From: CAYSUS01 sp964434165
Lineage (GTDB): Bacteria; Planctomycetota; Planctomycetia; Pirellulales; Thermoguttaceae
DNA: 64,000 nt
Reading direction: 5' to 3'
NCBI GenBank assembly: GCA_964434165.1
Contig: CAYSUS010000032.1
Span: 7,483 to 71,482, forward strand
Positions 34,481-43,611 of this stretch are shown in pieces. Each line of letters begins with the position of its first letter. The first letter of the stretch is position 1. Below the pieces are notes generated by a model, which worked only from the letters and a program-made list of their open reading frames with translations, did no database searches and was not told the origin of the DNA. The position numbers were made by a program, and so were the translations under genes.

Positions 34481-34873
34481 TTACTCGGTGGACCAGCCGT
34501 ACGCGCTCTTCAGGGCCTGGCGCACGATGTTGGTGATCTCGCGCCCGGAAACCGGCTTGGAAAGGACGGAGAAAGCACGGGCCTCGCGGGCCTGCTCCGC
34601 AAGCCACTCGTCCAGCCCCGCCGACAAGAGGATGATCGGCAACAGGGACTTGACCTGTTTGAGACGCCGCAGCGTCTCCAGACCGGTCAGTTTGGGCATG
34701 TGCATGTCCAACAGCACCAGGTGAACGTCCTGGCGGTGCACGATCCGAAGCGCCTCCTCGCCGTCGCCGGCCAGGACCGTCCGAAACCCGCGAGGCTCGA
34801 ACACGCCCTGAAGCGTCTGGCGGAACGCCGCATCATCGTCGGTGATCAGCAGTGTCGGGGGATCGATCGTCAT
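34481..34873 (-). CDS. Single-domain response regulator (REC only)
   Basis: A 130-residue CheY-like receiver with no output domain. The acidic pocket is TDDD (about 11-14), the phosphoacceptor Asp56 lies in LLDMHMPKLTG, Ser84 in LLSAG and Lys106 in VLSKPVSG. ATG 34873 starts directly at the first beta strand (PPTLLITDDD). It is convergent with the giant PEP-CTERM gene. No histidine kinase is adjacent, so it is probably a relay or scaffold component like Spo0F or CheY, possibly linked to the REC-HATPase protein further on. Confidence 0.9.
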   Translation of the reverse strand: MTIDPPTLLITDDDAAFRQTLQGVFEPRGFRTVLAGDGEEALRIVHRQDVHLVLLDMHMPKLTGLETLRRLKQVKSLLPIILLSAGLDEWLAEQAREARAFSVLSKPVSGREITNIVRQALKSAYGWSTE

Positions 34874-35372
34874 GGGGTGGATCTCGCCGAATCGCTCCCA
34901 AGCGGAGACCCTCCAAGAGCCGAGATGATCCTGCAACAAGCAAACCGGGTGCCATGCACCCCGGCGGCTTGGACGGCACGGCCCCGTTCCGCCGGAAAGG
35001 CTTGACCTGTCCTATCTTACATCGGCCCGTCGCTCACGGCGACCAAAGTGCGCCCGGGGACTCGTCCCATCGAGGAAGTTGTTGGCCAGCAACGGGTTCT
35101 GCCAGATTGGCAGCGTCGCCTGCCTCCGCGGCCGCCACGACGGAGCCCATCGGTCGTCATCATCGCTCCCCGCTCGGGGGGAGCACGGGCCTCTTGTCAC
35201 GACGTGCTCTTCCTTTACACTTCTGACAGGAGGGCATCGCTTGACGGGAGGACTTCGGAGGGTCTTCCGCGCCTCAGGGAGCACGCCGCTGTGCCCCCTC
35301 CTTTCCGCTTGTGGGACGCGGTCGGGTCGTTTCGATGCCCGGTCTCTCTTCCTCGCAGGCAAGGGATCGCTC
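34874..35372. other. Region upstream of sdhC
   Basis: About 500 bp with no convincing gene; it separates the divergent response regulator and sdhC. It holds a candidate sdh promoter at 35194..35221. Confidence 0.5.
35194..35221 (+). promoter_or_regulatory. Candidate promoter of the sdhCAB operon
   Basis: TTGTCA (35194..35199) and TACACT (35216..35221) with 16-bp spacing, about 150 bp before the sdhC start. Five of six and four of six consensus matches. Confidence 0.4.
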
Positions 35373-36185
35373 GTGCAGTACCTCGACGTGGCTTCGATGT
35401 TCGGGCGCCATGAGTTCCTCATCCGCCGCGTCCACTCGCTGCTCGGACTGATCCCCGTCGGGGGATACCTGGTGTTCCACCTGGCGACCAATGCCGCGAT
35501 CATCGACGGCCTGGCCGCCTACCAGCACCGTGCCGACCAGATTCACAAGCTCGGCCCGACCACGATCCTGTTCCTCGAGTGGTCGGTGATCTTCCTGCCG
35601 ATCCTCTTCCACGGTCTGATCGGGATGGTGATCGTCACGCGCGGCAAGCGCAACGTGGGCAGCTACGCCTACGAGGGCAACGTCCGCTACACGCTCCAGC
35701 GGACCACGGGCGTGATCGCCTTCCTGTTCATCTTCTGGCACGTCTTTCACATGCACGGCTGGCTTCGCTGGGAGTGGTGGGTTCAGTACGTGGCCCAGCC
35801 GCTGGGCGGGGCCCAGTTCGATCCCAAGCACGCCTACACGGCCGCCGAGGCCCTTCAGTCGTTCTGGGTGTTTCCGGTCCTCTACGCGATCGGCACGCTC
35901 GCCAGCGTGTATCACCTGGCCAACGGCATCTGGACCATGGGCATCACCTGGGGCGCGTGGACCAGTCCCCGGGCCCAGCAGTGGGCCAAGATCCCGTGCG
36001 CGGCGTTCGGGCTGGGGCTCGCCGTGGTTGGCATGGGGGCCCTCTGGGGCATGCTCCGGGCCGACGTACCGGCCGCCAAGTCCCCTTCGGCCGAGACCGG
36101 CAAGCCCGCGGCCGCGTCTCCGCAACAGGCTTCGCTGCCGGCCCCCGTTTCCAGGATCCCGCGTCACTTTACGGAACGCGCGTAA
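35373..36185 (+). CDS. sdhC: Succinate dehydrogenase/fumarate reductase cytochrome b subunit
   Basis: The single membrane anchor of a type-B (b558, diheme) SDH/QFR. The 270-residue protein has five hydrophobic helices with conserved histidines placed as haem ligands: HEFLIRRVHSLLGLIPVGGYLVFHL, LFHGLIGMVIV, FIFWHVFHMHGW and YHLANGIWT. The GTG at 35373 is preceded by AAGGGA; ATG 35397 is an alternative that removes eight residues. A Pro/Ala-rich tail of about 45 residues after the last helix is longer than usual. Its TAA overlaps the sdhA ATG, so the operon order is sdhC-sdhA-sdhB with coupled translation. Confidence 0.93.
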   Translation: MQYLDVASMFGRHEFLIRRVHSLLGLIPVGGYLVFHLATNAAIIDGLAAYQHRADQIHKLGPTTILFLEWSVIFLPILFHGLIGMVIVTRGKRNVGSYAYEGNVRYTLQRTTGVIAFLFIFWHVFHMHGWLRWEWWVQYVAQPLGGAQFDPKHAYTAAEALQSFWVFPVLYAIGTLASVYHLANGIWTMGITWGAWTSPRAQQWAKIPCAAFGLGLAVVGMGALWGMLRADVPAAKSPSAETGKPAAASPQQASLPAPVSRIPRHFTERA

Positions 36186-38152
36186 TGGCAAAGCACCGTG
36201 TCGCCGTCGTCGGCGGAGGGCTGGCCGGCCTGGCCGCCACCATGAAGCTCGCTGAGCTGGGCGTGGACGTCGATCTGTTCAGCCTCACGCCGGTCAAGCG
36301 ATCGCATAGCTGCTGCGCCCAAGGCGGCATCAACAGCGTCAACAGCCTCACCCGGCAGCTCGGCGACGCCGAGTGGAAGCACTTCGACGACACGGTTTAC
36401 GGGGGCGACTTCCTCCAGCACCAGCCGCCGGTCAAGGAGATGGCCGAGTGGGCCCCGCGCGTGATCGACCTGATGGACCGGCTGGGGGTGACGTTCAACC
36501 GCACGCCCGAGGGCTTCCGCGACCAGCGCCGCTTCGGCGGCACGCTGTTCGCCCGAACCGCCTTTGCCGGGGCGACGACGGGCCAGCAGTTGCTCTACGC
36601 ACTGGACGAGCAGGTCCGCCGCTGGGAGGTCACGGGCCACGTGATCAAGCACGAGTTCTGGGATTACCTTGGCCCGATTCTGGACGAGACCGGTCAGTGC
36701 CGCGGCTGCGTCGCCCAGGACATGGTGAGCATGGAGATCCGCGCCTTTCCAGCCGACGCGGTGATCGTGGCCTCCGGCGGTTGCGGGCTGGTTTACGGCC
36801 GCTCGACCATGTCGATGGCCTGCACCGGTAGCGCCGCCAGCCGCACCTATCAGGCCGGCGCGCGCTACGCCAACGGCGAGTTCATCCAGGTCCACCCCAC
36901 GGCCGTGCCCGGGGCCGACAAGCTGCGGCTGATGAGCGAGAGCGCCCGCGGCGAGGGGGGGCGCGTCTGGGTCCCGCGCCGGCCGCAGGACCCGCGCCCG
37001 CCGTCGCAGATCCCCGAGAGCGAGCGCTACTACTTCCTCGAGGAGCGGTATCCCAAGTACGGCAACCTGGTGCCCCGCGACATCGCCACCCGGGAGATCT
37101 TCAACGTCTGCACCAGGGAGGGACTAAGCGTCGAGCAGGACCGGCTGTGCGTGTATCTCGACGTCAGCCAGCTTCCGCGCGCGCTGCTCGACCGCAAGCT
37201 GGCCGGCATCCTGGAGATCTACCAGAAGTTCCAGGGGGTCGATCCGCGCACCACGGCCATGAAGATCTTTCCCGCGGTGCACTACTCGATGGGGGGGCTG
37301 TGGGCCGACTACGAGCGCAGCGCCGAGGGAGGCCTGGAGATCGGGTCCCCGCGAAACCACCAAACGAACGTTCCCGGCGTGTACGCCATCGGCGAGTGCG
37401 ATTACCAGTATCACGGCGCGAACCGCCTGGGGGCCAATTCCCTGATCTCCTGCATCTTCAGCGGGTTGATCGCCGCGCCGGGCGTGGCGACGATGCTCAG
37501 CAACCTCGCCGACGGGTCGGCCGCGGACCAGCCGTCGTCGCTGTTCGACCAGGCGGTCGCCCGGCACCAGGCCCGTTACAAGGACCTCCTCAGCCGCGAC
37601 GGCGACGGCGAGAACCCGTATCTGATCCACCAGGAGCTGGGCCGCGTGATGACCGAGACGGCCACCGTGGTCCGCCACAACGATCAGCTCGAGGCGGCTT
37701 ACCAGAGAGTCCAAGAGCTCGCGGAGCGAGCCGCGCGCAGCGCGCTGGCCGACACGGGCAACTGGACCAACCAGAACGTGGTCTTCACCCGGGCCCTGGA
37801 GGACATGTTCCCGCTGGCCAGGACGATCCTCAAGGGGGCCATCGCCCGCGACGAGTGCCGCGGGGCGCACTACAAGCCCGAGTTCGCCATGCCCCAGGTC
37901 GATGCCTCGGAGGCGGACGAGAGACAGCGCCAGGCCGAAGCGTGGTGCGACCGTTTCGAGGAGAACAACCGCCAATGGCTGAAGACGACGATTGCGGAGC
38001 TCGACTCCTCGGGCGAGCCGCAGCTGAGCTACGAGGACGTGGACACGTCCATCATCCCGCCGCGCCCCAGGCTCTACGGCGTGGTGGGCGGCGAGGTGAT
38101 CGAGAAGGTCTGGCGCGAGCGCCAGGAGCAAGCCGTGGCTTCCGCTCAATAG
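36185..38152 (+). CDS. sdhA: Succinate dehydrogenase/fumarate reductase flavoprotein
   Basis: Oxidises succinate or reduces fumarate with FAD in the cytoplasm-facing head of complex II. The 655-residue protein has the FAD-binding VVGGGLAGLAATMKLAELGV at the start, the type-B motif SHSCCAQGGINS that includes the FAD-attachment region, the capping-domain active-site motif IQVHPTAVPG, and RLGANSLISCIFSG near the end of the FAD domain. The family length is normal for the Bacteroidetes/Gram-positive/epsilonproteobacterial form. ATG 36185 overlaps the sdhC stop by one base. sdhB follows 18 bp after its stop. Confidence 0.95.
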   Translation: MAKHRVAVVGGGLAGLAATMKLAELGVDVDLFSLTPVKRSHSCCAQGGINSVNSLTRQLGDAEWKHFDDTVYGGDFLQHQPPVKEMAEWAPRVIDLMDRLGVTFNRTPEGFRDQRRFGGTLFARTAFAGATTGQQLLYALDEQVRRWEVTGHVIKHEFWDYLGPILDETGQCRGCVAQDMVSMEIRAFPADAVIVASGGCGLVYGRSTMSMACTGSAASRTYQAGARYANGEFIQVHPTAVPGADKLRLMSESARGEGGRVWVPRRPQDPRPPSQIPESERYYFLEERYPKYGNLVPRDIATREIFNVCTREGLSVEQDRLCVYLDVSQLPRALLDRKLAGILEIYQKFQGVDPRTTAMKIFPAVHYSMGGLWADYERSAEGGLEIGSPRNHQTNVPGVYAIGECDYQYHGANRLGANSLISCIFSGLIAAPGVATMLSNLADGSAADQPSSLFDQAVARHQARYKDLLSRDGDGENPYLIHQELGRVMTETATVVRHNDQLEAAYQRVQELAERAARSALADTGNWTNQNVVFTRALEDMFPLARTILKGAIARDECRGAHYKPEFAMPQVDASEADERQRQAEAWCDRFEENNRQWLKTTIAELDSSGEPQLSYEDVDTSIIPPRPRLYGVVGGEVIEKVWRERQEQAVASAQ

Positions 38153-38170
38153 GGGAGAATCTGCAGGATC

Positions 38171-39028
38171 ATGACCCAAGCCTCTTCCAACGGCAAAGCG
38201 GGAAGGATCGAGTCGTTCGACGTGGTCGTTCTTCGCCAGGACGCCCCGGGCGAGCCGAGCTACTGGGAGCGGTTTCGCGTGCCCTACGAGCCGGACATGA
38301 ACGTGATCAGCGCGCTGCAGAAGATCGCGGCCTTGGCCCGGAACGCCGAGAACAAGCCCGTGGCCCCGGTCGCCTGGGACTGCAACTGCCTGGAGGAGGT
38401 GTGCGGGGCCTGCACCCAGGTGATCAACGGGCGGGTGCGCCAGGCCTGCACGGCCCTGGTCGATAAGCTGCTGGAGGAGAAGCCGGACGCGATCGAGCTT
38501 CGCCCCATGACCAAGTTCCCGGTGATCCGGGACCTCATGGTCGATCGCTCGCGGATGTTCTCCACGCTCAAGAAGGTCAAGGCCTGGATCCCGGTCGATA
38601 GCTACCTGGACATGGGCCCCGGTCCGCGCCAGTCGCAGGAGAACCAGGAGATCGCCTACGTCCTGAGCAAGTGCATGACGTGCGGCTGCTGCCTGGAGGC
38701 CTGCCCCCAGTTCCTCAAGATCGAGCTGGAGCGCTTGCCTGGCGAGAGCGAGGAGGATCACCACCGCCGCGAGGAGGAGGTGAACAACCGGTCGTTCATG
38801 GGGGCGTTCGCCATCTCGCAGGTCGATCTGTTCAACACCAACCCCGTGGGCGCGATGACGGCCAAGGAACGGCTCGACTCGCTGGTCTCCGAAGGCGGGA
38901 TCCAGGTGTGCGGCAACGCACAGAACTGCGTCAAGGTGTGCCCCAAGGACATCCCGCTGACCACCTCGATCGCGCGCATGGGCCGCGCGGCGACCGTGCA
39001 TACGCTGAAGAGCTGGTTCGATCGGTGA
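38171..39028 (+). CDS. sdhB: Succinate dehydrogenase/fumarate reductase iron-sulfur protein
   Basis: Carries electrons from the flavoprotein to the haem subunit. The 285-residue protein shows the plant-type [2Fe-2S] ligands CNCLEEVCGACTQVINGR...C, and the two ferredoxin-type clusters: CMTCGCCLEACPQF, and CGNAQNCVKVCPKDIPL. All cysteines expected for [2Fe-2S], [4Fe-4S] and [3Fe-4S] are visible. It is slightly longer than E. coli SdhB, as is typical for type-B enzymes. The ATG follows GCAGGATC at a short distance. It is the last gene of the operon; the 70 bp after it are C-rich with no clear terminator. Confidence 0.95.
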   Translation: MTQASSNGKAGRIESFDVVVLRQDAPGEPSYWERFRVPYEPDMNVISALQKIAALARNAENKPVAPVAWDCNCLEEVCGACTQVINGRVRQACTALVDKLLEEKPDAIELRPMTKFPVIRDLMVDRSRMFSTLKKVKAWIPVDSYLDMGPGPRQSQENQEIAYVLSKCMTCGCCLEACPQFLKIELERLPGESEEDHHRREEEVNNRSFMGAFAISQVDLFNTNPVGAMTAKERLDSLVSEGGIQVCGNAQNCVKVCPKDIPLTTSIARMGRAATVHTLKSWFDR

Positions 39029-39099
39029 GTGAAGGATGAGTCGAGAGGTCGGCCCCCGCCTCCTGACCCCCGATTCCTGATCCCCACCTCCCGCCGCCG

Positions 39100-39333
39100 C
39101 TACCCCGTGTTGCGCCCGCGACCGTCGAGCGGCTGCCACTGGCGCGTGGTCTGGCTCTGAAGGTAGTCGTCCAGGTCGGCAAGTCGGATGCGGATGCTGT
39201 TGCCGATGCGGGCGTGGGGGATCGCGCCGGCGCGGATCAGCCGTCGCACCGTATCCGCGCTGACACCCAGGTACCGGCCTGCCCCCACGATGCTCACGGC
39301 GGCCGGCTGGACCACGACTTCCGAGTCTCTCAT
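39100..39333 (-). CDS. Excisionase/MerR-type helix-turn-helix protein
   Basis: A 77-residue DNA-binding protein with the HTH_17 layout: SIVGAGRYLGVSADTVRRLIRAGAIPHARIGNSIRIRLADLDDYL, i.e. helix-turn-helix followed by a wing and the D-L-D-x-Y-L helix. Such proteins act as excisionases or small repressors. ATG 39333 (MRDSEVV) gives the normal start. It follows the RHH-like gene on the same strand with a 97-bp gap and converges on sdhB. No integrase is adjacent. Confidence 0.8.
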   Translation of the reverse strand: MRDSEVVVQPAAVSIVGAGRYLGVSADTVRRLIRAGAIPHARIGNSIRIRLADLDDYLQSQTTRQWQPLDGRGRNTG

Positions 39334-39430
39334 CCGAGGGCCCTCCTTGTTGCTTGTCTGCCAGTTCGGGCACGCGCGAGCAAGCTGCCCGTGGCGTCCC
39401 GCCGTTGCGGCGTGTGCGGACAACCTCCGC

Positions 39431-39631
39431 TCACTGTCCCAACTCGTCGCTGGGGATCTTGCGCCAGTCCACGAACTCGCGGAGCTTTTCGGTCAGAAGA
39501 CGCTCCGCCACTTCGGCCACGTTCTTTCCGTGAAGCCCCTGGCGGGCCAGGTGCGTGAGGACCTCGACGGCCTGGGGGGTTGCCGCAATCGTGATCTGCT
39601 CGGTGGGCGTGACGTTCTTGCGTTTCCCCAT
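39431..39631 (-). CDS. Small ribbon-helix-helix-like protein
   Basis: A 66-residue basic protein, MGKRKNVTPTEQITIAATPQ followed by AVEVLTHLARQG and VAEVAERLLTEKLREFVD. The order strand (QITIAAT), helix, short turn with G-x-N, helix fits a ribbon-helix-helix fold, as in CopG/Arc repressors and antitoxins. No toxin partner is next to it; the HTH gene is downstream. A candidate promoter (TTGACT-N18-CATAAA) lies about 80-110 bp upstream. Confidence 0.65.
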   Translation of the reverse strand: MGKRKNVTPTEQITIAATPQAVEVLTHLARQGLHGKNVAEVAERLLTEKLREFVDWRKIPSDELGQ

Positions 39632-39709
39632 GCACGCTGGGCTCCCACGCCGAGGCCAACGACCGCGCCATGCCGCTGCGGGACGACACTTGCGGATAGT
39701 TATTAAATA

Positions 39710-39739
39710 TTTATGCCATAATTATCCTTCGCGAGTCAA
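39710..39739 (-). promoter_or_regulatory. Candidate promoter for the RHH-like gene
   Basis: On the minus strand TTGACT (39739..39734) and CATAAA (39715..39710) with 18-bp spacing, in an AT-rich tract about 80 bp before the start. Confidence 0.4.
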
Positions 39740-39798
39740 GAGGAGCCTGTCGAGGCTGCCGGCTGCCTATTGCTGCCCACGATTGCCGAAAACTGCTA

Positions 39799-39827
39799 TT
39801 GGGAGCGGCGGGGCGGTTTGCTACAAT
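39799..39827 (+). promoter_or_regulatory. Candidate promoter for the CsrA-like gene
   Basis: TTGGGA (39799..39804) and TACAAT (39822..39827), 17-bp spacing, about 107 bp before ATG 39934. Confidence 0.45.
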
Positions 39828-39933
39828 TCCGCGCGCCCAGAAGGGGGGCGGCGCGGCACTTGGCGCGAACGCCGCGGCGCCCCCGGCGCTCGCTGGCCAA
39901 CGGAGTGACCCTCTCGCAGCACGGAGGTGGACG

Positions 39934-40182
39934 ATGCTCGCCCTGCGATTCGCGGTCGGAGAATACGCCTTCATCTACCACGAAGGCACGGCCATTGGGG
40001 CGATCCGCTTGTCGGAGGTGAAACCCTCCAGTGCCAGCCCCAAGGTCTCCGTGGCGTTTGCGGGCGACCGGCACGGCTTCGAGGTCCTCCGCCCCAGCGT
40101 GGTCGAGCGTCGCTTCGGCCGAGAGGAACTGGAGAGGCTCCACCGCCAGTTCGCCCTGGACGGCTGCCTCCAGGAGGCCTGA
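39934..40182 (+). CDS. CsrA-like small RNA-binding protein (tentative)
   Basis: An 82-residue protein. MLALRFAVGE aligns without gaps with the CsrA start ML-L-R-VGE (Val8, Gly9, Glu10 at the same positions), and VLRPSVVERR aligns with the CsrA region V-HRE-IYxR that contains the RNA-contact arginine (Arg44 in E. coli). A longer middle segment (HEGTAIGAIRLSEVKPSSAS) and the ending REELERLHRQFALDG are not typical. If correct, it would bind GGA motifs in mRNA leaders and control translation. It has its own promoter candidate. The next gene, on the opposite strand, is a REC-HATPase protein. A different small beta protein is the main alternative. Confidence 0.5.
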   Translation: MLALRFAVGEYAFIYHEGTAIGAIRLSEVKPSSASPKVSVAFAGDRHGFEVLRPSVVERRFGREELERLHRQFALDGCLQEA

Positions 40183-40237
40183 CGCACACGGGCACCGCGT
40201 GGGTCGCTGCGCGGGGGATGCACCCGGGCGCGGGGCG

Positions 40238-41137
40238 TCAGGCGGCCGCTCCACGGCGCGCCCGCTTGACCATGTGGATCTCGCTTCCGGTCGCGTTGAA
40301 TCGCACGTCGTCCATGAAGAGGCGAATGAGCACGAGGCCTCGCCCCGCAAGCTCGTTCAACCGCGAGGGCTCCGCGGTCACGTCGGGCAGGTGCCGCGCT
40401 ACGTCGAACCCGGGACCCTCGTCGCGGATCGTGAACGCCGCCTCCTGGCGGCTGAACGTCGCACGGACGTGCAAACGACGATCGCGGTGGGGAGGGTCGT
40501 TGCGTCGCCGGACCGCGACTTCCGACGCGGCCCCCAAGGCGGCGTCCTCGAAGGACAGCTCCAGATTGCCGTGATAGACGGCGTTGGCCATCGCCTCCAT
40601 CAGGGCCTTGGCCAGCCGAATCGACTCGGCCGGATCGATCAGCGAGAGCAAACCGGCGATTTGGCGAAACTGCTCAACCACCGACGCCGCCAGCACCAGG
40701 TCGTTTTCCAGCTCGTAGCGGAGTTCCTGGTACTGGAGGCAGTCCGAAGCACGCTGCCCAAAGCGGTCGCCGGCGGCGATCTCCAGAACGCTCCTCGCCG
40801 CAGGCAGCAGCTCCGCGGCCATCTTCAGCTTGGGGACGAAATCGGCCGCACCGGCCAGCAGGGCCTGCACCGCGATGCGCTCGCTGCCGTGCGCGGTCAT
40901 CACGATCGTGGGCACGTGCGGGAACCGGCGGCGAATCGATTCCACCAGGCGCATCCCGTCCAGGTTGGGCATGTTCAAGTCGGAAACGACCAGCACGGGC
41001 AGACTCGCCTCCATCTGCTCCAGGGCCTCCAGCCCGTCGGAAGCATACCGCACGAAACGCCCCGTGCCGCTTTCCAGGAGCGCGCCGGCGAGCCGCCGAT
41101 CCAGTTCCGAGTCATCTACGACAAGAACGTGGCTCAT
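40238..41137 (-). CDS. Response-regulator receiver fused to RsbW-like ATPase
   Basis: A 299-residue fusion. The receiver (1-120) has Asp8/Asp9, phosphoacceptor Asp53 in VSDLNMPNLDG, Thr81 in MTAHG and Lys103 in VPKLK. The second half (about 165-295) is a HATPase_c_2 (GHKL) domain of the anti-sigma/serine-kinase type, with N-box EAMANAVYHGNLELS, G1 DEGPGFDVARHLPD and G2 GRGLVLIRLF. A middle helical part (about 120-165) links them. Family knowledge: RsbW-type kinases bind sigma factors and phosphorylate STAS antagonists; a REC domain would couple this to a phosphorelay. The STAS protein at 27304..27672 is a possible partner. Convergent with the CsrA-like gene. Confidence 0.88.
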   Translation of the reverse strand: MSHVLVVDDSELDRRLAGALLESGTGRFVRYASDGLEALEQMEASLPVLVVSDLNMPNLDGMRLVESIRRRFPHVPTIVMTAHGSERIAVQALLAGAADFVPKLKMAAELLPAARSVLEIAAGDRFGQRASDCLQYQELRYELENDLVLAASVVEQFRQIAGLLSLIDPAESIRLAKALMEAMANAVYHGNLELSFEDAALGAASEVAVRRRNDPPHRDRRLHVRATFSRQEAAFTIRDEGPGFDVARHLPDVTAEPSRLNELAGRGLVLIRLFMDDVRFNATGSEIHMVKRARRGAAA

Positions 41138-41297
41138 GCCGGTTGAGGGCCCCTATCGCAATGGCGATTTCAACCCCCGCGAGGCTACCGACCGAGTGTT
41201 AGAATCCCGTTGCCGCGGAGTTGGCATAAGGAGAACCCCTTCTCGCTGCCCGATCGCCGGCGTGGTCCGACTCGCCGCTCCAACGGAGCGCCGAGAG

Positions 41298-41383
41298 TAG
41301 CCGAGGCGGGGTTCGAACCCGCACGGGGATTACTCCCCACAGGATTTTAAGTCCTGTGCGTCTGCCAATTCCGCCACTCGGCC
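41298..41383 (-). tRNA. tRNA-Leu (anticodon UAA)
   Basis: The cloverleaf can be drawn on the minus strand: acceptor GGCCGAG with CTCGGCT (G1-U72 wobble), D arm GCGGAATTGGCAGACGC, anticodon stem AGGA/TCCT with loop CTTAAAA (anticodon TAA), a long variable arm (GGGG...CCCC) typical of class II leucine tRNAs, and T arm GCGGG-TTCGAAC-CCCGC. Discriminator A73. CCA is not encoded. Length 86 nt. It lies downstream of leuA on the same strand. Confidence 0.95.
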
Positions 41384-41512
41384 AACGGGCGCCGACGACG
41401 CGGCAGCGTGCGCCGCCGGGCTCGCCTGTGCTTGTTCGTCGTGTTTGGGGAACGCCAGGCGCGAGGTGGCCAGCATGCGGCCCCCTCGGGTCAACCTCGG
41501 GTCGACCCCGGG

Positions 41513-43105
<1,593 letters not shown>

Positions 43106-43276
43106 GGCAGGGTATTCCTGAAACAGCTGGCGTTGCGTTGCGATCTGAAAGGGCATCTTCGGTCACGGCTGCCGACCCCTGGTCGGCCCGGGCAACACCA
43201 ACCATGCCCTCGTCGGGCTGTGGCGGCGCATGCCGCCGAAGGACTGGATGAACGTCGGTACCTGAACCATGGGCAC

Positions 43277-43308
43277 AAAAAAACCCCGGGACCTGGTCGG
43301 TCTCGGGG
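43277..43308 (-). terminator. Attenuator terminator upstream of leuA
   Basis: On the minus strand CCCCGAGACC and GGTCCCGGGG form a 10-position stem with one A-C mismatch and a 5-nt loop GACCA, followed directly by seven T (43283..43277). A textbook rho-independent terminator, placed 171 nt before the leuA start, so in the same transcript. Confidence 0.88.
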
Positions 43309-43363
43309 TTCGTGGTGAGGCTTCTTCTTGTGAGGACAGACTCCGTGAACCCTACGACCGACC
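43295..43363 (-). promoter_or_regulatory. Antiterminator pairing of the leu attenuator
   Basis: Minus-strand segment GGTCGGTCGTAGGGTTC (43363..43347, starting inside leader codon 17) can pair with GAACCCCGAGACCGACC (43311..43295), which is the 5' arm and loop of the terminator: 8 bp, a 3-position interruption (one G-U), then 6 bp. The two structures are mutually exclusive. A ribosome that reaches the leader stop would cover the first segment and allow termination; one stalled at the Leu codons would leave it free and favour readthrough. Confidence 0.82.
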
Positions 43364-43411
43364 GGCCGCGGGAAGCGCCAGCAGCAGCGCTAAGAGGTTC
43401 GAGGAAGCCAT
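43352..43411 (-). CDS. Leucine leader peptide (leu operon attenuator)
   Basis: A 19-codon open frame, MASSNLLALLLALPAAGRS, from ATG 43411 to TAG 43352. Codons 6-13 are CTC TTA GCG CTG CTG CTG GCG CTT: six leucines in eight. It starts about 40 nt after the expected transcript start and its stop lies inside the antiterminator segment, 44 nt before the terminator stem. This arrangement is the hallmark of ribosome-mediated attenuation, as in the enterobacterial leu leader. Ribosome stalling on charged-tRNA-Leu shortage would allow leuA transcription. Too short to be found by usual gene callers. A TGAG motif lies 7-10 nt upstream of the ATG as a weak ribosome site. Confidence 0.85.
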   Translation of the reverse strand: MASSNLLALLLALPAAGRS

Positions 43412-43459
43412 GTCACTCAGGGGTTGACGCAGGGAGGGGCATTCAAGCCCGTCTCGCTA

Positions 43460-43488
43460 AAGATAGACGCGGGGGCGCGGGGAGTCAA
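43460..43488 (-). promoter_or_regulatory. Promoter of the leu leader/leuA transcript
   Basis: On the minus strand TTGACT (43488..43483) and TATCTT (43465..43460) are 17 bp apart: five of six and four of six matches at optimal spacing. Predicted start near 43452, giving a leader of about 40 nt before the peptide. Confidence 0.6.
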
Positions 43489-43611
43489 GCCGGGGACTGA
43501 AGCGGGGCGCAGCCGCGATCCGATCTTCTCCGGTAGGAGGCGCTACGATACGCTAAGGGCGACGCGCGTGGCGTCGCTCGGGTTCGCGAGGAAACCGCGA
43601 GACCAGGCAAG

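Larger units (their letters stand above)
39632..39933. other. AT-richer divergent promoter region
   Basis: 302 bp between the minus-strand RHH gene and the plus-strand CsrA-like gene. The run around 39695-39730 is one of the few AT-rich tracts in the window. It holds two promoter candidates, one for each direction, listed separately. Confidence 0.5.
43106..43611. other. leuA leader region
   Basis: About 500 bp containing, on the minus strand, the promoter (43460..43488), leader peptide (43352..43411), antiterminator and terminator (to 43277), and a 170-nt tail to the leuA start. The part 43489..43611 toward the plus-strand gene shows nothing further. Confidence 0.7.
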
